64,000 nt of DNA from Gammaproteobacteria bacterium (GTDB taxonomy: Bacteria > Pseudomonadota > Gammaproteobacteria > Steroidobacterales > Steroidobacteraceae). Shown here in pieces: positions 17,986 to 27,197 of this stretch; within the stretch, counting starts at the first letter, position 1, and every line of letters starts with the position of its first letter. The translations under genes were made by a program, and so were the position numbers. The stretch is from NCBI GenBank assembly GCA_013289615.1, contig JABCZO010000003.1, positions 1 to 64,000 on the forward strand. Direction: 5' to 3'. The notes under the pieces are model-generated. The model did no database searches. It worked only from the letters and a program-made list of their open reading frames with translations, and was not told the DNA's origin.

Positions 17986-19599
17986 CTAGTGCGACGCTAC
18001 GCCGTGTTCGATCGTGGCCATGCTCGGAGCCTCGACCCAGCTATGGTAGGGCGCCGGGGAGGGCAGCTCCCACTCCAGGCCGATCGAGGTGTCCCACACC
18101 TTGCTGGTGGCCTTCGCGCCCCCGTGGGCGCACTGCCAGATCAGGTAAGGGAACAGGAACTGCGACAGGCCGAAGCCGAAGCCGCCGATCGAGGACACCA
18201 TGTTCCAGTCCGTGAACTGAACTGCATAGTCGGGAACGCGGCGCGGCATGCCGGCGAGCCCGAGGAAGTGCTGCGGAAAGAACAGCACGTTGACGAAGAT
18301 CGTGGACAGCCAGAAATGCCACTTGGCGAGGCTCATGTTGTACATGTGGCCGGTCCATTTCGGCAGCCAGTAGTACACCGCACCCATGATCGCGAAGATC
18401 GCACCGGTCACCAGCACGTAATGAAAATGCGCCACCACGAAATACGTGTCCTGGTACTGGAAATCGGCCGGCGCGATCGCCAGCATCAGGCCCGAGAAGC
18501 CGCCGATCGAGAACATGAACAGGAACGCGAGCGCCCACAGCATCGGCGGCTCGAAGCTCACCGAGCCGCGCCACATCGTGGTCGCCCAGTTGAACACCTT
18601 CACGCCGGTCGGGATCGCGATCAGCATGGTCGACAGCATGAAGAACAGTTCGCTCGACAGCGGCATGCCGACCGTGAACATGTGGTGCGCCCAGACAATG
18701 AACGACAGAAAGGCGATCGAGGCGGTCGCATACACCATCGCGTCGTAGCCGAACAGCGGCTTGCCGGAGAACGTCGGGATGATCTCCGAGACGATGCCGA
18801 AGGCCGGCAGGATCATGATGTAGACCTCCGGATGCCCGAAGAACCAGAAGATGTGCTGGAACATGACCGGATCGCCGCCGCCGGCGGCGTTGAAGAAACT
18901 GGTGCCGAAGAAATGATCGGTCAGCAGCATGGTCACCGCACCGGCGAGCACCGGCATCGCGGCGATCAGCAGGTAGGCCGTGATCAGCCAGGTCCAGACG
19001 AACAGCGGCATGCGCAGCAGCGTCATGCCGGGGGCGCGCATGTTCATGATGGTCACGATCACGTTGATCGCGCCCAGGATGGAGGAGGCGCCCATCAGGT
19101 GGATCGCGAAGATCATCAGCGGCAGGGCGCTGCCGGTCTGCAGCACCAGGGGCGGATACATGGTCCAGCCGCCGGCCGGCCCGCCGCCGGGCACGAACAG
19201 CGTGGACAACAGCAGCGTGAAGGCGAACGGCAGGATCCAGAAGCTGAAATTGTTCATGCGCGGCAGCGCCATGTCGGGTGCGCCGATCTGCATCGGGATC
19301 ATCCAGTTCGCCAGTCCCACGAACGCCGGCATGATGGCGCCGAAGATCATTACCAGCGCATGCATGGTGGTCATGGTGTTGAACAGCGCCGGATCCAGGA
19401 ACTGCAGGCCGGGTTTGAATAGCTCCAGGCGGATCAGCATCGCAAACGAGCCGCCGATGAAAAACATGATGCAGCTGAACACCAGGTACAGCGTGCCGAT
19501 GTCCTTGTGATTGGTGGTCGTCAGCCAGCGATTCCAGAAGCCGTGCGGCTTGTGATCGTGATCGTCGTGCGCGGCGGCGCCGTGTTCGGTGGTGGCCAT
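17986..19599 (-). CDS. ctaD: Cytochrome c oxidase subunit I
   Basis: Catalytic heme-copper subunit of the aa3-type oxidase, 537 residues and about 12 membrane segments. The CuB and cross-linked Tyr-His region reads WFFGHPEVYIMILPAFG; the CuB histidine pair is in WAHHMFTVGM; heme ligands are in the HFHYVLVTG block; MTTMHALVMIFGAIMP supplies the N-terminal heme a histidine. The Tyr of GHPEVY marks an A1-type oxidase. A His-rich N terminus (GAAAHDDHDHKPHG) precedes the first helix. It lies 52 bases downstream of ctaC. Confidence 0.97.
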   Translation of the reverse strand: MATTEHGAAAHDDHDHKPHGFWNRWLTTTNHKDIGTLYLVFSCIMFFIGGSFAMLIRLELFKPGLQFLDPALFNTMTTMHALVMIFGAIMPAFVGLANWMIPMQIGAPDMALPRMNNFSFWILPFAFTLLLSTLFVPGGGPAGGWTMYPPLVLQTGSALPLMIFAIHLMGASSILGAINVIVTIMNMRAPGMTLLRMPLFVWTWLITAYLLIAAMPVLAGAVTMLLTDHFFGTSFFNAAGGGDPVMFQHIFWFFGHPEVYIMILPAFGIVSEIIPTFSGKPLFGYDAMVYATASIAFLSFIVWAHHMFTVGMPLSSELFFMLSTMLIAIPTGVKVFNWATTMWRGSVSFEPPMLWALAFLFMFSIGGFSGLMLAIAPADFQYQDTYFVVAHFHYVLVTGAIFAIMGAVYYWLPKWTGHMYNMSLAKWHFWLSTIFVNVLFFPQHFLGLAGMPRRVPDYAVQFTDWNMVSSIGGFGFGLSQFLFPYLIWQCAHGGAKATSKVWDTSIGLEWELPSPAPYHSWVEAPSMATIEHGVASH

Positions 19600-19651
19600 T
19601 AATTATCTCGCTGCGGTAAATGCCTGCCAGAAGAGGTTGGAGGAGCGGCTC

Positions 19652-20566
19652 TCAACCGGCACTGACGTGCGTAGCCGGCGTGGTCGCCTGGCTCGTGGTC
19701 GTGGTGGTGGTGGTGGTTTCGCTCGGGGTGACAGCCGGCTGCTTGAGTGCGTCCTGCTGCTTCTTCAGCCACAGGTCGAAGTCCTGCTTGCTCTTGACCT
19801 CGAGCACGATCGGCATGAAGCCATGGTCGCGGCCGCACAGTTCTGCGCATTGGCCGCGGTAGGTGCCGGTCTTGTCGGCGTCGATGTCGAACCAGGCCTC
19901 GTTGATGAACCCCGGGATCGCATCCTTCTTGATCGCCAGCGCCGGCACCCACCAGGAATGAATCACGTCCTGAGCCGTGATCAGCACCCGCACCTTGACG
20001 CCGGCCGGCACCACCAGCGGGTGGTCCACCGACAGCAGGTAATTCGGCACCGAGTTCGGATCGATGCCGGAACCGAGTTGCCGGGCGCGATTGCTGTCGC
20101 GCGAGAGCGTGGACAGGATGGTGACGCCGGTATCCAGGTATTCGTAGCCCCACTTCCACTGATAACCGGTGACACGGATCGACAGCTCGGTGGCGACCGG
20201 GTCTTCGGTCTGCACCAGCACGCGCGCGGCCGGCACCGCCATGCTGATCAGGATCAGCACCGGCACCAGTGTCCAGATGATCTCGATCCGGTTGCTGTGC
20301 AGGAAATGCTGGTCGGCAACCGCTCCCTTGGATTTGCGGAAGTGCACCATCGAGAAGATCATGAAGCCGAACACCACGATCGCGATGCCGACGCACCACC
20401 AGAACATCAGCATGTGCAGCGAGTAGATCTCGCGCGACATGGCGCTGATGCCCGGTGTCATGTTCAGCGTCCAGGCCGCCTGGGCGCTTGGGGCGGCCAG
20501 CGACATCACCCCGGCTGCAAGGGCGGCGAGGGCGGTAGTGGACACTCTCGGGGTTTTTATCGTCAT
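19652..20566 (-). CDS. ctaC: Cytochrome c oxidase subunit II
   Basis: CuA-bearing subunit that accepts electrons from cytochrome c. The N terminus is a signal peptide (TALAALAAGVMSLAAPSAQA), followed by two membrane helices and a periplasmic cupredoxin domain. The CuA site is visible as the HSW block (VIHSWWVPALAIKKDAIPG) and GQCAELCGRDHGFM. There is no fused cytochrome c domain. The C terminus is an odd Thr-rich tail (ETTTTTTTTSQATTPATH) encoded by a run of ACC/ACG codons. Its ATG overlaps the end of the DUF2244 gene by 4 bases, which ties the oxidase operon to the upstream genes. Confidence 0.96.
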   Translation of the reverse strand: MTIKTPRVSTTALAALAAGVMSLAAPSAQAAWTLNMTPGISAMSREIYSLHMLMFWWCVGIAIVVFGFMIFSMVHFRKSKGAVADQHFLHSNRIEIIWTLVPVLILISMAVPAARVLVQTEDPVATELSIRVTGYQWKWGYEYLDTGVTILSTLSRDSNRARQLGSGIDPNSVPNYLLSVDHPLVVPAGVKVRVLITAQDVIHSWWVPALAIKKDAIPGFINEAWFDIDADKTGTYRGQCAELCGRDHGFMPIVLEVKSKQDFDLWLKKQQDALKQPAVTPSETTTTTTTTSQATTPATHVSAG

Positions 20567-21129
20567 TCCGGTCTTACACCTTCAGGCGCATTTTCTAGGG
20601 GCGGCGATTCGTTGATACGACCTACCGAACGCATCAGCCGACCGGCCAATGCCCGCCGTTCCTCTTCTGTAAGGAAACTGCCGACCTCGTACGATCGCCC
20701 ATGCGATTCGATCGTGAGGCGGCTGGGATGCAAGTGCGTATCAGCGCGACGCAGTTTAACCTGTGCCCAGTGCCGCGGAAACACGACTTGCTCGCAAAGC
20801 TGCCGCCGCTGTGTCCGTATGGCGACCCGCTCGTCGGTCAGCGTGATGGTCTGCGAATAGTGGCGGCGCTGCAAGCTTGCGTGCAATGCCCAGCCCAGCA
20901 GCAGCATCTCGAGGCCGGCGAAAGGAAACACCGGCCACAGTCCCTTGAGCGTCATGGCCAGTGCAATCGAGAACGACACCAGGCAGATACTGCCGAAAAA
21001 CAGCGCCGCGCCTCGCGACGTCAGCGAACAGTTCGGCGATAACTGGATCGTCAGAACGTTGTTCCCACTCGGACCCATGTCGGTGCAATCGCCGGCGGAT
21101 ACCGCATCATACGAAGCGGTCATTTCCAT
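20563..21129 (-). CDS. DUF2244 domain membrane protein
   Basis: A 188-residue protein with two adjacent membrane segments (GAALFFGSICLVSFSIALAM and GLWPVFPFAGLEMLLLGWAL), then a cytoplasmic or periplasmic domain with HYSQTITLTDERVAI and EVGSFLTEEERRALA, the pattern of DUF2244. The family is often found beside cytochrome c oxidase genes, which suggests a role in oxidase biogenesis that has not been defined. It starts 7 bases after bioD and overlaps ctaC by 4 bases, bridging the biotin and oxidase operons. A second ATG two codons downstream is an alternative start. Confidence 0.88.
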   Translation of the reverse strand: MEMTASYDAVSAGDCTDMGPSGNNVLTIQLSPNCSLTSRGAALFFGSICLVSFSIALAMTLKGLWPVFPFAGLEMLLLGWALHASLQRRHYSQTITLTDERVAIRTQRRQLCEQVVFPRHWAQVKLRRADTHLHPSRLTIESHGRSYEVGSFLTEEERRALAGRLMRSVGRINESPPLENAPEGVRPE

Positions 21130-21136
21130 CGCAAGG

Positions 21137-21892
21137 TCAAAGACTTAAGTCGCCCCCACGGTCGGACGCTGGTTCGTCGAACAATGCGGCGGCTGCCGCC
21201 ACAACGTGGCTGGCGTCGGCATCGGTGGCGATCGAGTACGGCAGCACCGCCAGTCTTGGCACACCGAGCATCGAGTCGAGCGTCGCGAGGTTCTCTTCCA
21301 GCGCCGGCATGTACGGGGCAAGCACGCTGCCGATCCAGCCGGCGAGCTTGAGATTGGTGACGCCGATCGCCTGCACCGACAGCAACGCATGATTCAGGCA
21401 GCCCAGTCGCAACCCCACCGTGAGCACTACCGGCAGCCCGAGCCGTTGCGCAACGTCCGCCATGGTGCCGAGCTCCCCGATCGGGGCGAACCAGCCGCCG
21501 GTGCCTTCCACCACCACCGCGTCGCAATGCATGGCCAGCCGCCCGTAGGCTGCGGCGATACGCTCCGGCTCGATTCGAACCCCGGCTCGATTTGCCGCGA
21601 TATGCGGCGAAACCCCCCAATCAAAGCAGTATGGATTGATATCGGTTCGTTCGCATTCTGGCGGCGATAAAGCTGCGATCGCGGCGACATCGTCGTTTAT
21701 CATGTCGCCAACCGCATAGAATCCGGCGAACATCGAAAGTTCCCTTGCGGTCAATGAGCGGCAGCCGGTGGCCACGGGTTTCATCCCAGACGCCTTGACG
21801 CCCCTGCCCTGCAATGCCCGCAGCAGTGCGAGTGTTACCCGCGTCTTGCCGACGTCGGTGTCGGTGCCGGCGATGAATGCGCCGCGGGTCAT
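21137..21892 (-). CDS. bioD: Dethiobiotin synthetase
   Basis: Catalyses ATP-dependent closure of the ureido ring of dethiobiotin from diaminopelargonic acid and CO2. The P-loop is AGTDTDVGKTRV near residue 8-19; MKPVATGC supplies the switch lysine; VVEGTGGWFAPIG is the substrate/phosphate-binding loop. Length (251) is slightly above the usual 220-230. It overlaps bioC by 4 bases and is the last biotin gene of the operon. Confidence 0.94.
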   Translation of the reverse strand: MTRGAFIAGTDTDVGKTRVTLALLRALQGRGVKASGMKPVATGCRSLTARELSMFAGFYAVGDMINDDVAAIAALSPPECERTDINPYCFDWGVSPHIAANRAGVRIEPERIAAAYGRLAMHCDAVVVEGTGGWFAPIGELGTMADVAQRLGLPVVLTVGLRLGCLNHALLSVQAIGVTNLKLAGWIGSVLAPYMPALEENLATLDSMLGVPRLAVLPYSIATDADASHVVAAAAALFDEPASDRGGDLSL

Positions 21893-22785
21893 CGTCGCGA
21901 ACGTCCCAGCGACGCCAGCGGCACCGTATAGCCGCCCGGTGAGGCGACATCGCCGCGGCCGCCCGCGTCGGCAGCGGGGCCGAACGCGGCGCCAAAGATC
22001 ACTTCGAAAGTCGCCGGCACGCCGGCCGCGGTGCGCCGCTGTTCATAGGCGCTGATCATGCGCTGCAGCCGATCGCGGCCGGTCAGGCCACGCGATCGCT
22101 GGCTCGCCGCATTGCGCGCGCCGATGCGCTTGAGCTCGCGCATCAGCGCGTAGACGTCCGGGTACAGCAGGCCGTGCGGCTCGACATCCATGACCGGCTC
22201 GACAAGTCCGGCGTGCATCATGGCATCGCCAAGTTGCGGCATGTCGGGGAACTGGCTGACATGAATCCCATGGTCGACGCTCTCCCAGGCCAGGCGCAGT
22301 TCCTTCAGTGTATCGGGACCGAAGCTCGAGAACACCAGCAGCGCGCCGGGTTTGAGCACGCGCGCCAGCTCGCGGAACACCAGTTCGGGCCGATCGCACC
22401 ACTGCAGCATCAGATTGCTGTACACCAGATCGAGGCTGCGGGTGGCCAGCGGCAGCGCATAGGCATCTGCACACACGCGCTCGAAGCGTCGCCGCGGCCA
22501 GCCCGGGCGCGGCGACGCCCTGAGCATTCCGGACGAGATATCGAGCGCGATGACGCGCGCACGCGCAAAGCGGCGGCGCAGCGCCACTGCACCCTGACAG
22601 GTGCCCGCGCCCAGATCGAGGATGGCCTGCGGCTCGAGCGCGAAGTACTGCAGCCGCTCGAGCAGCTCGGCTCGTACCTGCTGCTGCAGCTGCGCGGCGG
22701 CCTCATAACCGGCGCCGGCGCGATCGAAGGATCGGGCCAGCGCACGCCGGTCGAGCGAGAAGCTGACTTGCCCGGAATCGCTCAT
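21889..22785 (-). CDS. bioC: Malonyl-ACP O-methyltransferase BioC
   Basis: SAM-dependent methyltransferase that caps malonyl-ACP so the fatty acid machinery can make the pimelate chain. The SAM motif reads ILDLGAGTCQGAVAL, a form with Cys in place of the usual second Gly. Other class I blocks are VIALDISSGML, CADAYALPLATRSLDLVYSNLMLQW and LKPGALLVFSSFGPDTLKEL, the last being characteristic of BioC. The N terminus RALARSFDRAGAGYEAAAQLQ is also typical. It overlaps bioH and bioD by 4 bases each. Confidence 0.94.
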   Translation of the reverse strand: MSDSGQVSFSLDRRALARSFDRAGAGYEAAAQLQQQVRAELLERLQYFALEPQAILDLGAGTCQGAVALRRRFARARVIALDISSGMLRASPRPGWPRRRFERVCADAYALPLATRSLDLVYSNLMLQWCDRPELVFRELARVLKPGALLVFSSFGPDTLKELRLAWESVDHGIHVSQFPDMPQLGDAMMHAGLVEPVMDVEPHGLLYPDVYALMRELKRIGARNAASQRSRGLTGRDRLQRMISAYEQRRTAAGVPATFEVIFGAAFGPAADAGGRGDVASPGGYTVPLASLGRSRR

Positions 22786-23627
22786 GGTGTCAGCTGCGGC
22801 TCGGCGCTCGGTCGCTGGCGCGAGTCATCGTGGATGAATTCGAGCAGCGCCGCGCCAACCTGCGTCGGGTGCGAGACAAATGGCGCATGTCCGGCGCGTC
22901 CGATCTGCAGCAGCCGCGCCCGCGGCATCAGCTGCACCAGCGAGCGCGCGGCCTGCGGCGGCGTCACGCGATCGTATTGTCCCGCGATCACCAGCGCCGG
23001 AATATCGATGCGACGTGCCAGTGCTCGCAGGTCGTTGTGCTCGAGCAGAGCCAGTCCCGCCCGCAGCGCCTCGGGAGCGGCCGCGCCGTGCTGTTGCAGC
23101 GAGAGCTGCAAGCTCGCGAGCACCGCGGCAGCATCGGCGCTGCCGCGTGCCTGCAGCTCGAGAAAGTCGGCGACGGTCTGGCCGGCGTCACGCTCCAGCC
23201 GCGCGGCGAACGCTCGCAGCGTCGCGGCCGCGATGCCATGCGGCCAGTCATCCGCGCGCACGAAGCGCGCACTGGTGGCGATCAGCACCAGGCGGCGCAC
23301 CGCGAGCGCCGGCTGGCTGGCGAGCTGCAGCGCCAGCTGTCCGCCGAGCGACCAGCCCACCAGCGCCGCGCCGCGCGGCAGGACGGCCGCGAGGCACGCG
23401 AGCTGTTGTTGCGGCGACGCCTGCGCCATCCAGGCGCTGCGGCCATGTCCGGGCAGATCAATCGCCGTCACGCGCTGGCCGGCGCCGAGTGCCGCGCGCA
23501 GGCCGTCGAACACGCGCAGGTTCAGGCCCCAGCCGTGCAGCATTACCAGCGGCGCTGCATCGGCGCCGTCTTCGCCCGCGCCGCCGGTCTCGCTATAGAG
23601 CACGCTGCCGGCGCGCGCCGCGCTCAA
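22782..23627 (-). CDS. bioH: Pimeloyl-ACP methyl ester esterase BioH
   Basis: Alpha/beta hydrolase that removes the BioC methyl cap to release pimeloyl-ACP. The nucleophile elbow is GWSLGG; the acid is expected in AGQYDRVTP and the histidine in GRAGHAPFVSHP. The oxyanion region is MLHGWGLNLRVF. At 281 residues it is a little longer than E. coli BioH (256), mostly from an N-terminal extension before LVMLHGWG. It overlaps bioF and bioC by 4 bases, so BioC and BioH are coupled here. Confidence 0.93.
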   Translation of the reverse strand: MSAARAGSVLYSETGGAGEDGADAAPLVMLHGWGLNLRVFDGLRAALGAGQRVTAIDLPGHGRSAWMAQASPQQQLACLAAVLPRGAALVGWSLGGQLALQLASQPALAVRRLVLIATSARFVRADDWPHGIAAATLRAFAARLERDAGQTVADFLELQARGSADAAAVLASLQLSLQQHGAAAPEALRAGLALLEHNDLRALARRIDIPALVIAGQYDRVTPPQAARSLVQLMPRARLLQIGRAGHAPFVSHPTQVGAALLEFIHDDSRQRPSAEPQLTP

Positions 23628-24868
23628 GCCGCGCTCCGCTCACGCCACAGCCGGCCCAGGGTTTCGGCCAGCCCATCCACGTCCGGTTCGCGATGCGCGG
23701 CCGACAGCGTGATGCGCAGCCGCGCGCTGCCGGCCGGTACCGTTGGCGGGCGGATCGCTGCCACCCAGAAGCCGGCATTCATCAGCTGCTCGCTCAATGC
23801 CAGCGCATGGGCTGAATCGCCGATGATCAGCGGCTGGATCGGTGTCATCGAGGCCGCCAGCGGCAGGCCGAGTGCCGCCGCCGCGCTGCGAAATCTTTGC
23901 GTCAGCTGCCGCAGGCGCTCACGGCGCCAGGTTTCCTCGCGCGCCAGGCGAAGGGCGGCCCGGCTTGCGGCGGCCACCGCCGGCGGCAGCGCAGTGGTAT
24001 AGAGGTAGGTGCGCGCGCGCTGAATCAGGTAGTCGATCAGCGCGGCGTCGCCGGCGACGAATGCGCCGAAGGTTCCAAAGGCCTTGCCGAGCGTGCCGAC
24101 CAGGATCGGCACCGCAGCGCCCGCTACGCCGGTGTGCTCGAGCGTGCCGCCGCCGTGACTACCGATCACGCCGAGGCCATGCGCGTCATCGACCATCAGG
24201 GCGCAGTCGTGGCGTAGCGCCAGCGCTGCCAGCTCCGGCAGCGGCGCCAGATCGCCGTCCATACTGAATACACCATCGGTCACGATCAGGGCCGTTGCGC
24301 TCGCGGGCTCATTGGCAGCGCGCTGTGCCAGCAGCATCTGCGCTGCGTGTGCCGCGTCGCCATGGGCATAGCGTCGAAGGCGCGCCCCCGAGAGCCGTGC
24401 GCCGTCGAGCAGCGAGGCATGATCCGAGCGGTCGGCGAGCACCAGGTCATGCCGGTCGGTGAGCGCGCTGATGACACCGAGGTTCGCCATGTAGCCGGTC
24501 GAGAACAGCAGCGCGCGCTGGCGCCCGGTGAACGCGGCCAGTTCCTCCTCGAGCGCGTGGTGCTCGTGCGAATGGCCGCTGACCAGGTGCGCCGCCCCGG
24601 CACCGAAACCGAAGCGGCTCATGCAATCGCCGGCCGCGCGGATCAGCGCCGGGTGGTGGCTTAGGCCGAGGTAATCGTTGCTGCAGAAATTGCGCAGCAG
24701 GCGCCCGCCGACCCGCACCGCCGTGGGATCGCCTGGTTCGGGAAACGTCTCGACCAGCCGGCGGCGCCTTCGAGCGTGCTGCGTCTCGAGTGCTGCCAGC
24801 TCGCGAGCGAGCAGGGCCGAATCAAGTCCCACCAGGCACAGCCGCGGCGGCCTCGGCCCGAATGCCAA
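23624..24868 (-). CDS. bioF: 8-amino-7-oxononanoate synthase
   Basis: PLP enzyme that condenses pimeloyl-ACP with L-alanine. The PLP lysine is in [29 protein letters not shown] holds the PLP-ring Asp-x-x-His block; [10 protein letters not shown] and [10 protein letters not shown] are further family marks. The start is uncertain. The frame begins at a TTG at 24868, overlapping the end of bioB by 47 bases, while a GTG at 24832 gives a normal N terminus ([15 protein letters not shown]) and an 11-base overlap. Neither has a clear ribosome binding site, so translation is probably coupled to bioB. Confidence 0.93.
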   Translation of the reverse strand: MAFGPRPPRLCLVGLDSALLARELAALETQHARRRRRLVETFPEPGDPTAVRVGGRLLRNFCSNDYLGLSHHPALIRAAGDCMSRFGFGAGAAHLVSGHSHEHHALEEELAAFTGRQRALLFSTGYMANLGVISALTDRHDLVLADRSDHASLLDGARLSGARLRRYAHGDAAHAAQMLLAQRAANEPASATALIVTDGVFSMDGDLAPLPELAALALRHDCALMVDDAHGLGVIGSHGGGTLEHTGVAGAAVPILVGTLGKAFGTFGAFVAGDAALIDYLIQRARTYLYTTALPPAVAAASRAALRLAREETWRRERLRQLTQRFRSAAAALGLPLAASMTPIQPLIIGDSAHALALSEQLMNAGFWVAAIRPPTVPAGSARLRITLSAAHREPDVDGLAETLGRLWRERSAA

Positions 24869-25901
24869 GCCGCGCCAGCAGCGCGCGGTCCTGCTCGACG
24901 TCGGGGTTGCCGGTGGTCAGCAGCTTCTCGCCGTAGAAAATTGAATTGGCACCGGCAAGAAACGCGAGCGCCTGCAGTTCATCGCTCATCGTGCTGCGTC
25001 CGGCCGAGAGCCGCACATGCGCCTTGGGAATCATCACGCGCGCAGCGGCGATGGTGCGTACAAAATCCAATGGGTCCACGTCCCCGGCCTGTGCCAGCGG
25101 CGTGCCCGCTACCCGCACCAGCTGGTTGATCGGGACGCTCTCGGGTTGCTGCGGCAGATTGGCCAGTGTCACCAGCATCTGTGCGCGATCGCGCGCCGTC
25201 TCGCCCATGCCGACGATACCGCCGCAGCACACATTCATGCCCGCGTCGCGCACCGCCGCGAGCGTGTCGAGCCGGTCCTGATAGCTGCGGGTCGAGATGA
25301 TCTGGCCGTAGAACTGCTCGGAGCTATCGAGGTTGTGGTTGTAGTAATCGAGGCCCGCGTCCTTGAGCTCGCGCGCCTGATCGCGGCTCAGCATGCCCAG
25401 CGTCGCGCAGGTCTCCAGTCCGAGCGCGCGCACTTCGCGCACCATGAGCGCAATCTTTTCCAGCTCCTTGCGCTTCGGCGAACGATAGGCCGCGCCCATG
25501 CAAAAGCGCGTCGCGCCGGCGGCGCGCGCCGCACGCGCCCGTTCCAGCACGTCCGGCAACGACATCAGCGCGTCGCTGTCGACGCCGGTGTGATAGCGCA
25601 CGCTCTGCGGGCAGTAGGCACAGTCCTCGGGACAGCCGCCGGTCTTGATCGACAGCAGCGTGCTCATCTGCACGGTATTCGGCTGATGCCAGGCGCGGTG
25701 CACGCGCTGCGCGCCGTAGATCAGGTCGGTGAACGGCAGCGCGAACAACGCCTCGGCCTGTTCCAGGGTCCAGTCGTGGCGCGGCTCGACGCTCAGGCTG
25801 GTGGCGTTGCCGTTGCCGTTGCCATTGCCGTTGCCATTGGAGCCGTCCGGCATATCGTGTGTGCTCGCGCTGTAGTCCGGGGGCGATCTTCTGCGGCGCA
25901 T
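24822..25901 (-). CDS. bioB: Biotin synthase
   Basis: Radical SAM enzyme inserting sulfur into dethiobiotin. The 4Fe-4S cluster motif is CPEDCAYC (C-x3-C-x2-C), the 2Fe-2S region includes [14 protein letters not shown] and TRSYQDRL, and GGIVGMGET follows. The N terminus is extended by a repetitive Asn-Gly stretch ([15 protein letters not shown]) encoded by tandem near-identical hexamers at about 25803-25840, before the normal start [15 protein letters not shown] 25853 (MPDGSNGNG) is an alternative start to ATG 25901. It is the first gene of the biotin operon; TTGACA on the minus strand at about 25912-25917 is too close to the start to be a confident promoter element. Confidence 0.96.
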   Translation of the reverse strand: MRRRRSPPDYSASTHDMPDGSNGNGNGNGNGNATSLSVEPRHDWTLEQAEALFALPFTDLIYGAQRVHRAWHQPNTVQMSTLLSIKTGGCPEDCAYCPQSVRYHTGVDSDALMSLPDVLERARAARAAGATRFCMGAAYRSPKRKELEKIALMVREVRALGLETCATLGMLSRDQARELKDAGLDYYNHNLDSSEQFYGQIISTRSYQDRLDTLAAVRDAGMNVCCGGIVGMGETARDRAQMLVTLANLPQQPESVPINQLVRVAGTPLAQAGDVDPLDFVRTIAAARVMIPKAHVRLSAGRSTMSDELQALAFLAGANSIFYGEKLLTTGNPDVEQDRALLARLGIRAEAAAAVPGGT

Positions 25902-26087
25902 ACTGCGCTGTCAACTTACGGGCCGCCCTCAGGGTGACGTCTGCCCGGTTTCCGGCCTTTCAGGCGCTTGCCTGCATCAACCCACGCCGGGCGCGCATGT
26001 GATGCGGCCCGCGCACCCAAATCTGCCCTTAAATCAACCGATTAATAGCGACCAGGTATGAGCAGCAAGACCTGCGGCGCCGGCGTG

Positions 26088-27197
26088 TCAGCGCGAACTG
26101 TATTCGAGCAGCACCCCGGCGAATACCGCGAAACCGAAATAATTGTTGTTCTGGAAGGCCTTGAAACAGTCCTCCGGATCGCGATGGCGGATCAGCCACT
26201 GTTGCCACAGGAAGCAGCCGGCGCCGGCGATCAGGCCGGCGCCGTAGGCATCGCCGAATTTCAACGCGCGACCGATCAGCAGCAGCGCGAACAGCATCAT
26301 GATCTGCATCGCGGCTATCATGAAGCGGTCCAGGTCGGCGAACAGGATCGCGCTCGAGCGCACGCCGATGCGCAGGTCATCGTCGCGATCGACCATCGCG
26401 TACATGGTGTCGTAGATGCCGGCCCACAGGATCGCGGCCACCAGCATCAGCCAGCCGACCCGCGGCACCGTGCCCAGTGTTGCGGCGAAAGCCATCGGCA
26501 CCGCCCAGCCGAAGCACAATCCCAGATACAGCTGCGGCAGCGGAAAGAAGCGCTTGAACAGCGGATAGGTGACAGTCAGCGCGGCTGCGACGAACGCGAG
26601 CCGTATGGTGAGCGCATTGAGCTGCAGCACCAGCAGCAGCGCAGCCAGAACCAGCACGCCAAACACGGTCAGGGCCTCGGGCGGTGAGATCGCGCGCGTC
26701 GCCAGCGGCCGCGATCGCGTCCGCCTGACATGCGGATCGATATTTCGATCCGCCAGATCGTTGATGATGCAGCCGGCGCTACGCATCAGCACGCCCCCGC
26801 CAACCAGGATGGCGAGCAGTCGTCGTTGCGGTCGACCCTCGGCCGCGATCCATATCGCCCACAGCATCGGCCACAGCAGCAGCCATGTGCCTATCGGCCG
26901 ATCCAGACGCAGCAGCCGCGCAAAATCGCGCAGGCGCCGCACCTGCCACGACAGCCGCGTCGGCTCGATCAGCGGAGCTAGCGACTGTACCGGGCTTAGC
27001 AGTTCGGTCGCGGCTTCCTCCGCCGCTGGCGCCACTACCGCTGACGCCACTACTGGTGGCGTTACTACCGGAGGCGACGTTTCTACCGGTGCTGGTGCGG
27101 GTGCTAGTGCTGGCGCTAGTGCCGGCGGCAACACGCGTGGCAAGACCGGATCGGGCACCAGCGCCAGCTCGAACTGACCGTCACCCGACACGGCCAT
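26088..27197 (-). CDS. ubiA: 4-hydroxybenzoate polyprenyltransferase with N-terminal extension
   Basis: Integral membrane prenyltransferase attaching the polyprenyl chain to 4-hydroxybenzoate in ubiquinone synthesis. The two Mg-diphosphate motifs are NDLADRNID and YDTMYAMVDRDDD, with LLLWPMLWAIWIA and RPLATRAIS as in UbiA. From ATG 27197, which overlaps the end of recG by 17 bases, the protein has 369 residues against the usual ~290. The first 75 or so residues are Pro/Ala/Val rich (LPPALAPALAPAPAPVE) and probably disordered. No closer ribosome binding site is evident before LSWQVRRLRDFARLLRLDRPIG, so I keep the long start with caution. Confidence 0.9.
   Translation of the reverse strand: MAVSGDGQFELALVPDPVLPRVLPPALAPALAPAPAPVETSPPVVTPPVVASAVVAPAAEEAATELLSPVQSLAPLIEPTRLSWQVRRLRDFARLLRLDRPIGTWLLLWPMLWAIWIAAEGRPQRRLLAILVGGGVLMRSAGCIINDLADRNIDPHVRRTRSRPLATRAISPPEALTVFGVLVLAALLLVLQLNALTIRLAFVAAALTVTYPLFKRFFPLPQLYLGLCFGWAVPMAFAATLGTVPRVGWLMLVAAILWAGIYDTMYAMVDRDDDLRIGVRSSAILFADLDRFMIAAMQIMMLFALLLIGRALKFGDAYGAGLIAGAGCFLWQQWLIRHRDPEDCFKAFQNNNYFGFAVFAGVLLEYSSR

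Noticed and set aside
17989-19422. Long plus-strand frame opposite ctaD
   Set aside because: It is antisense to a certain cytochrome oxidase gene, rich in His/Arg/Gln/Asp as expected for a shadow frame in GC-rich coding DNA, with no ribosome binding site or recognisable domain.
25803-25840. Short tandem repeats considered as a CRISPR or minisatellite array
   Set aside because: The units are 6 bases, contiguous without spacers, and in frame as Asn-Gly codons of bioB.
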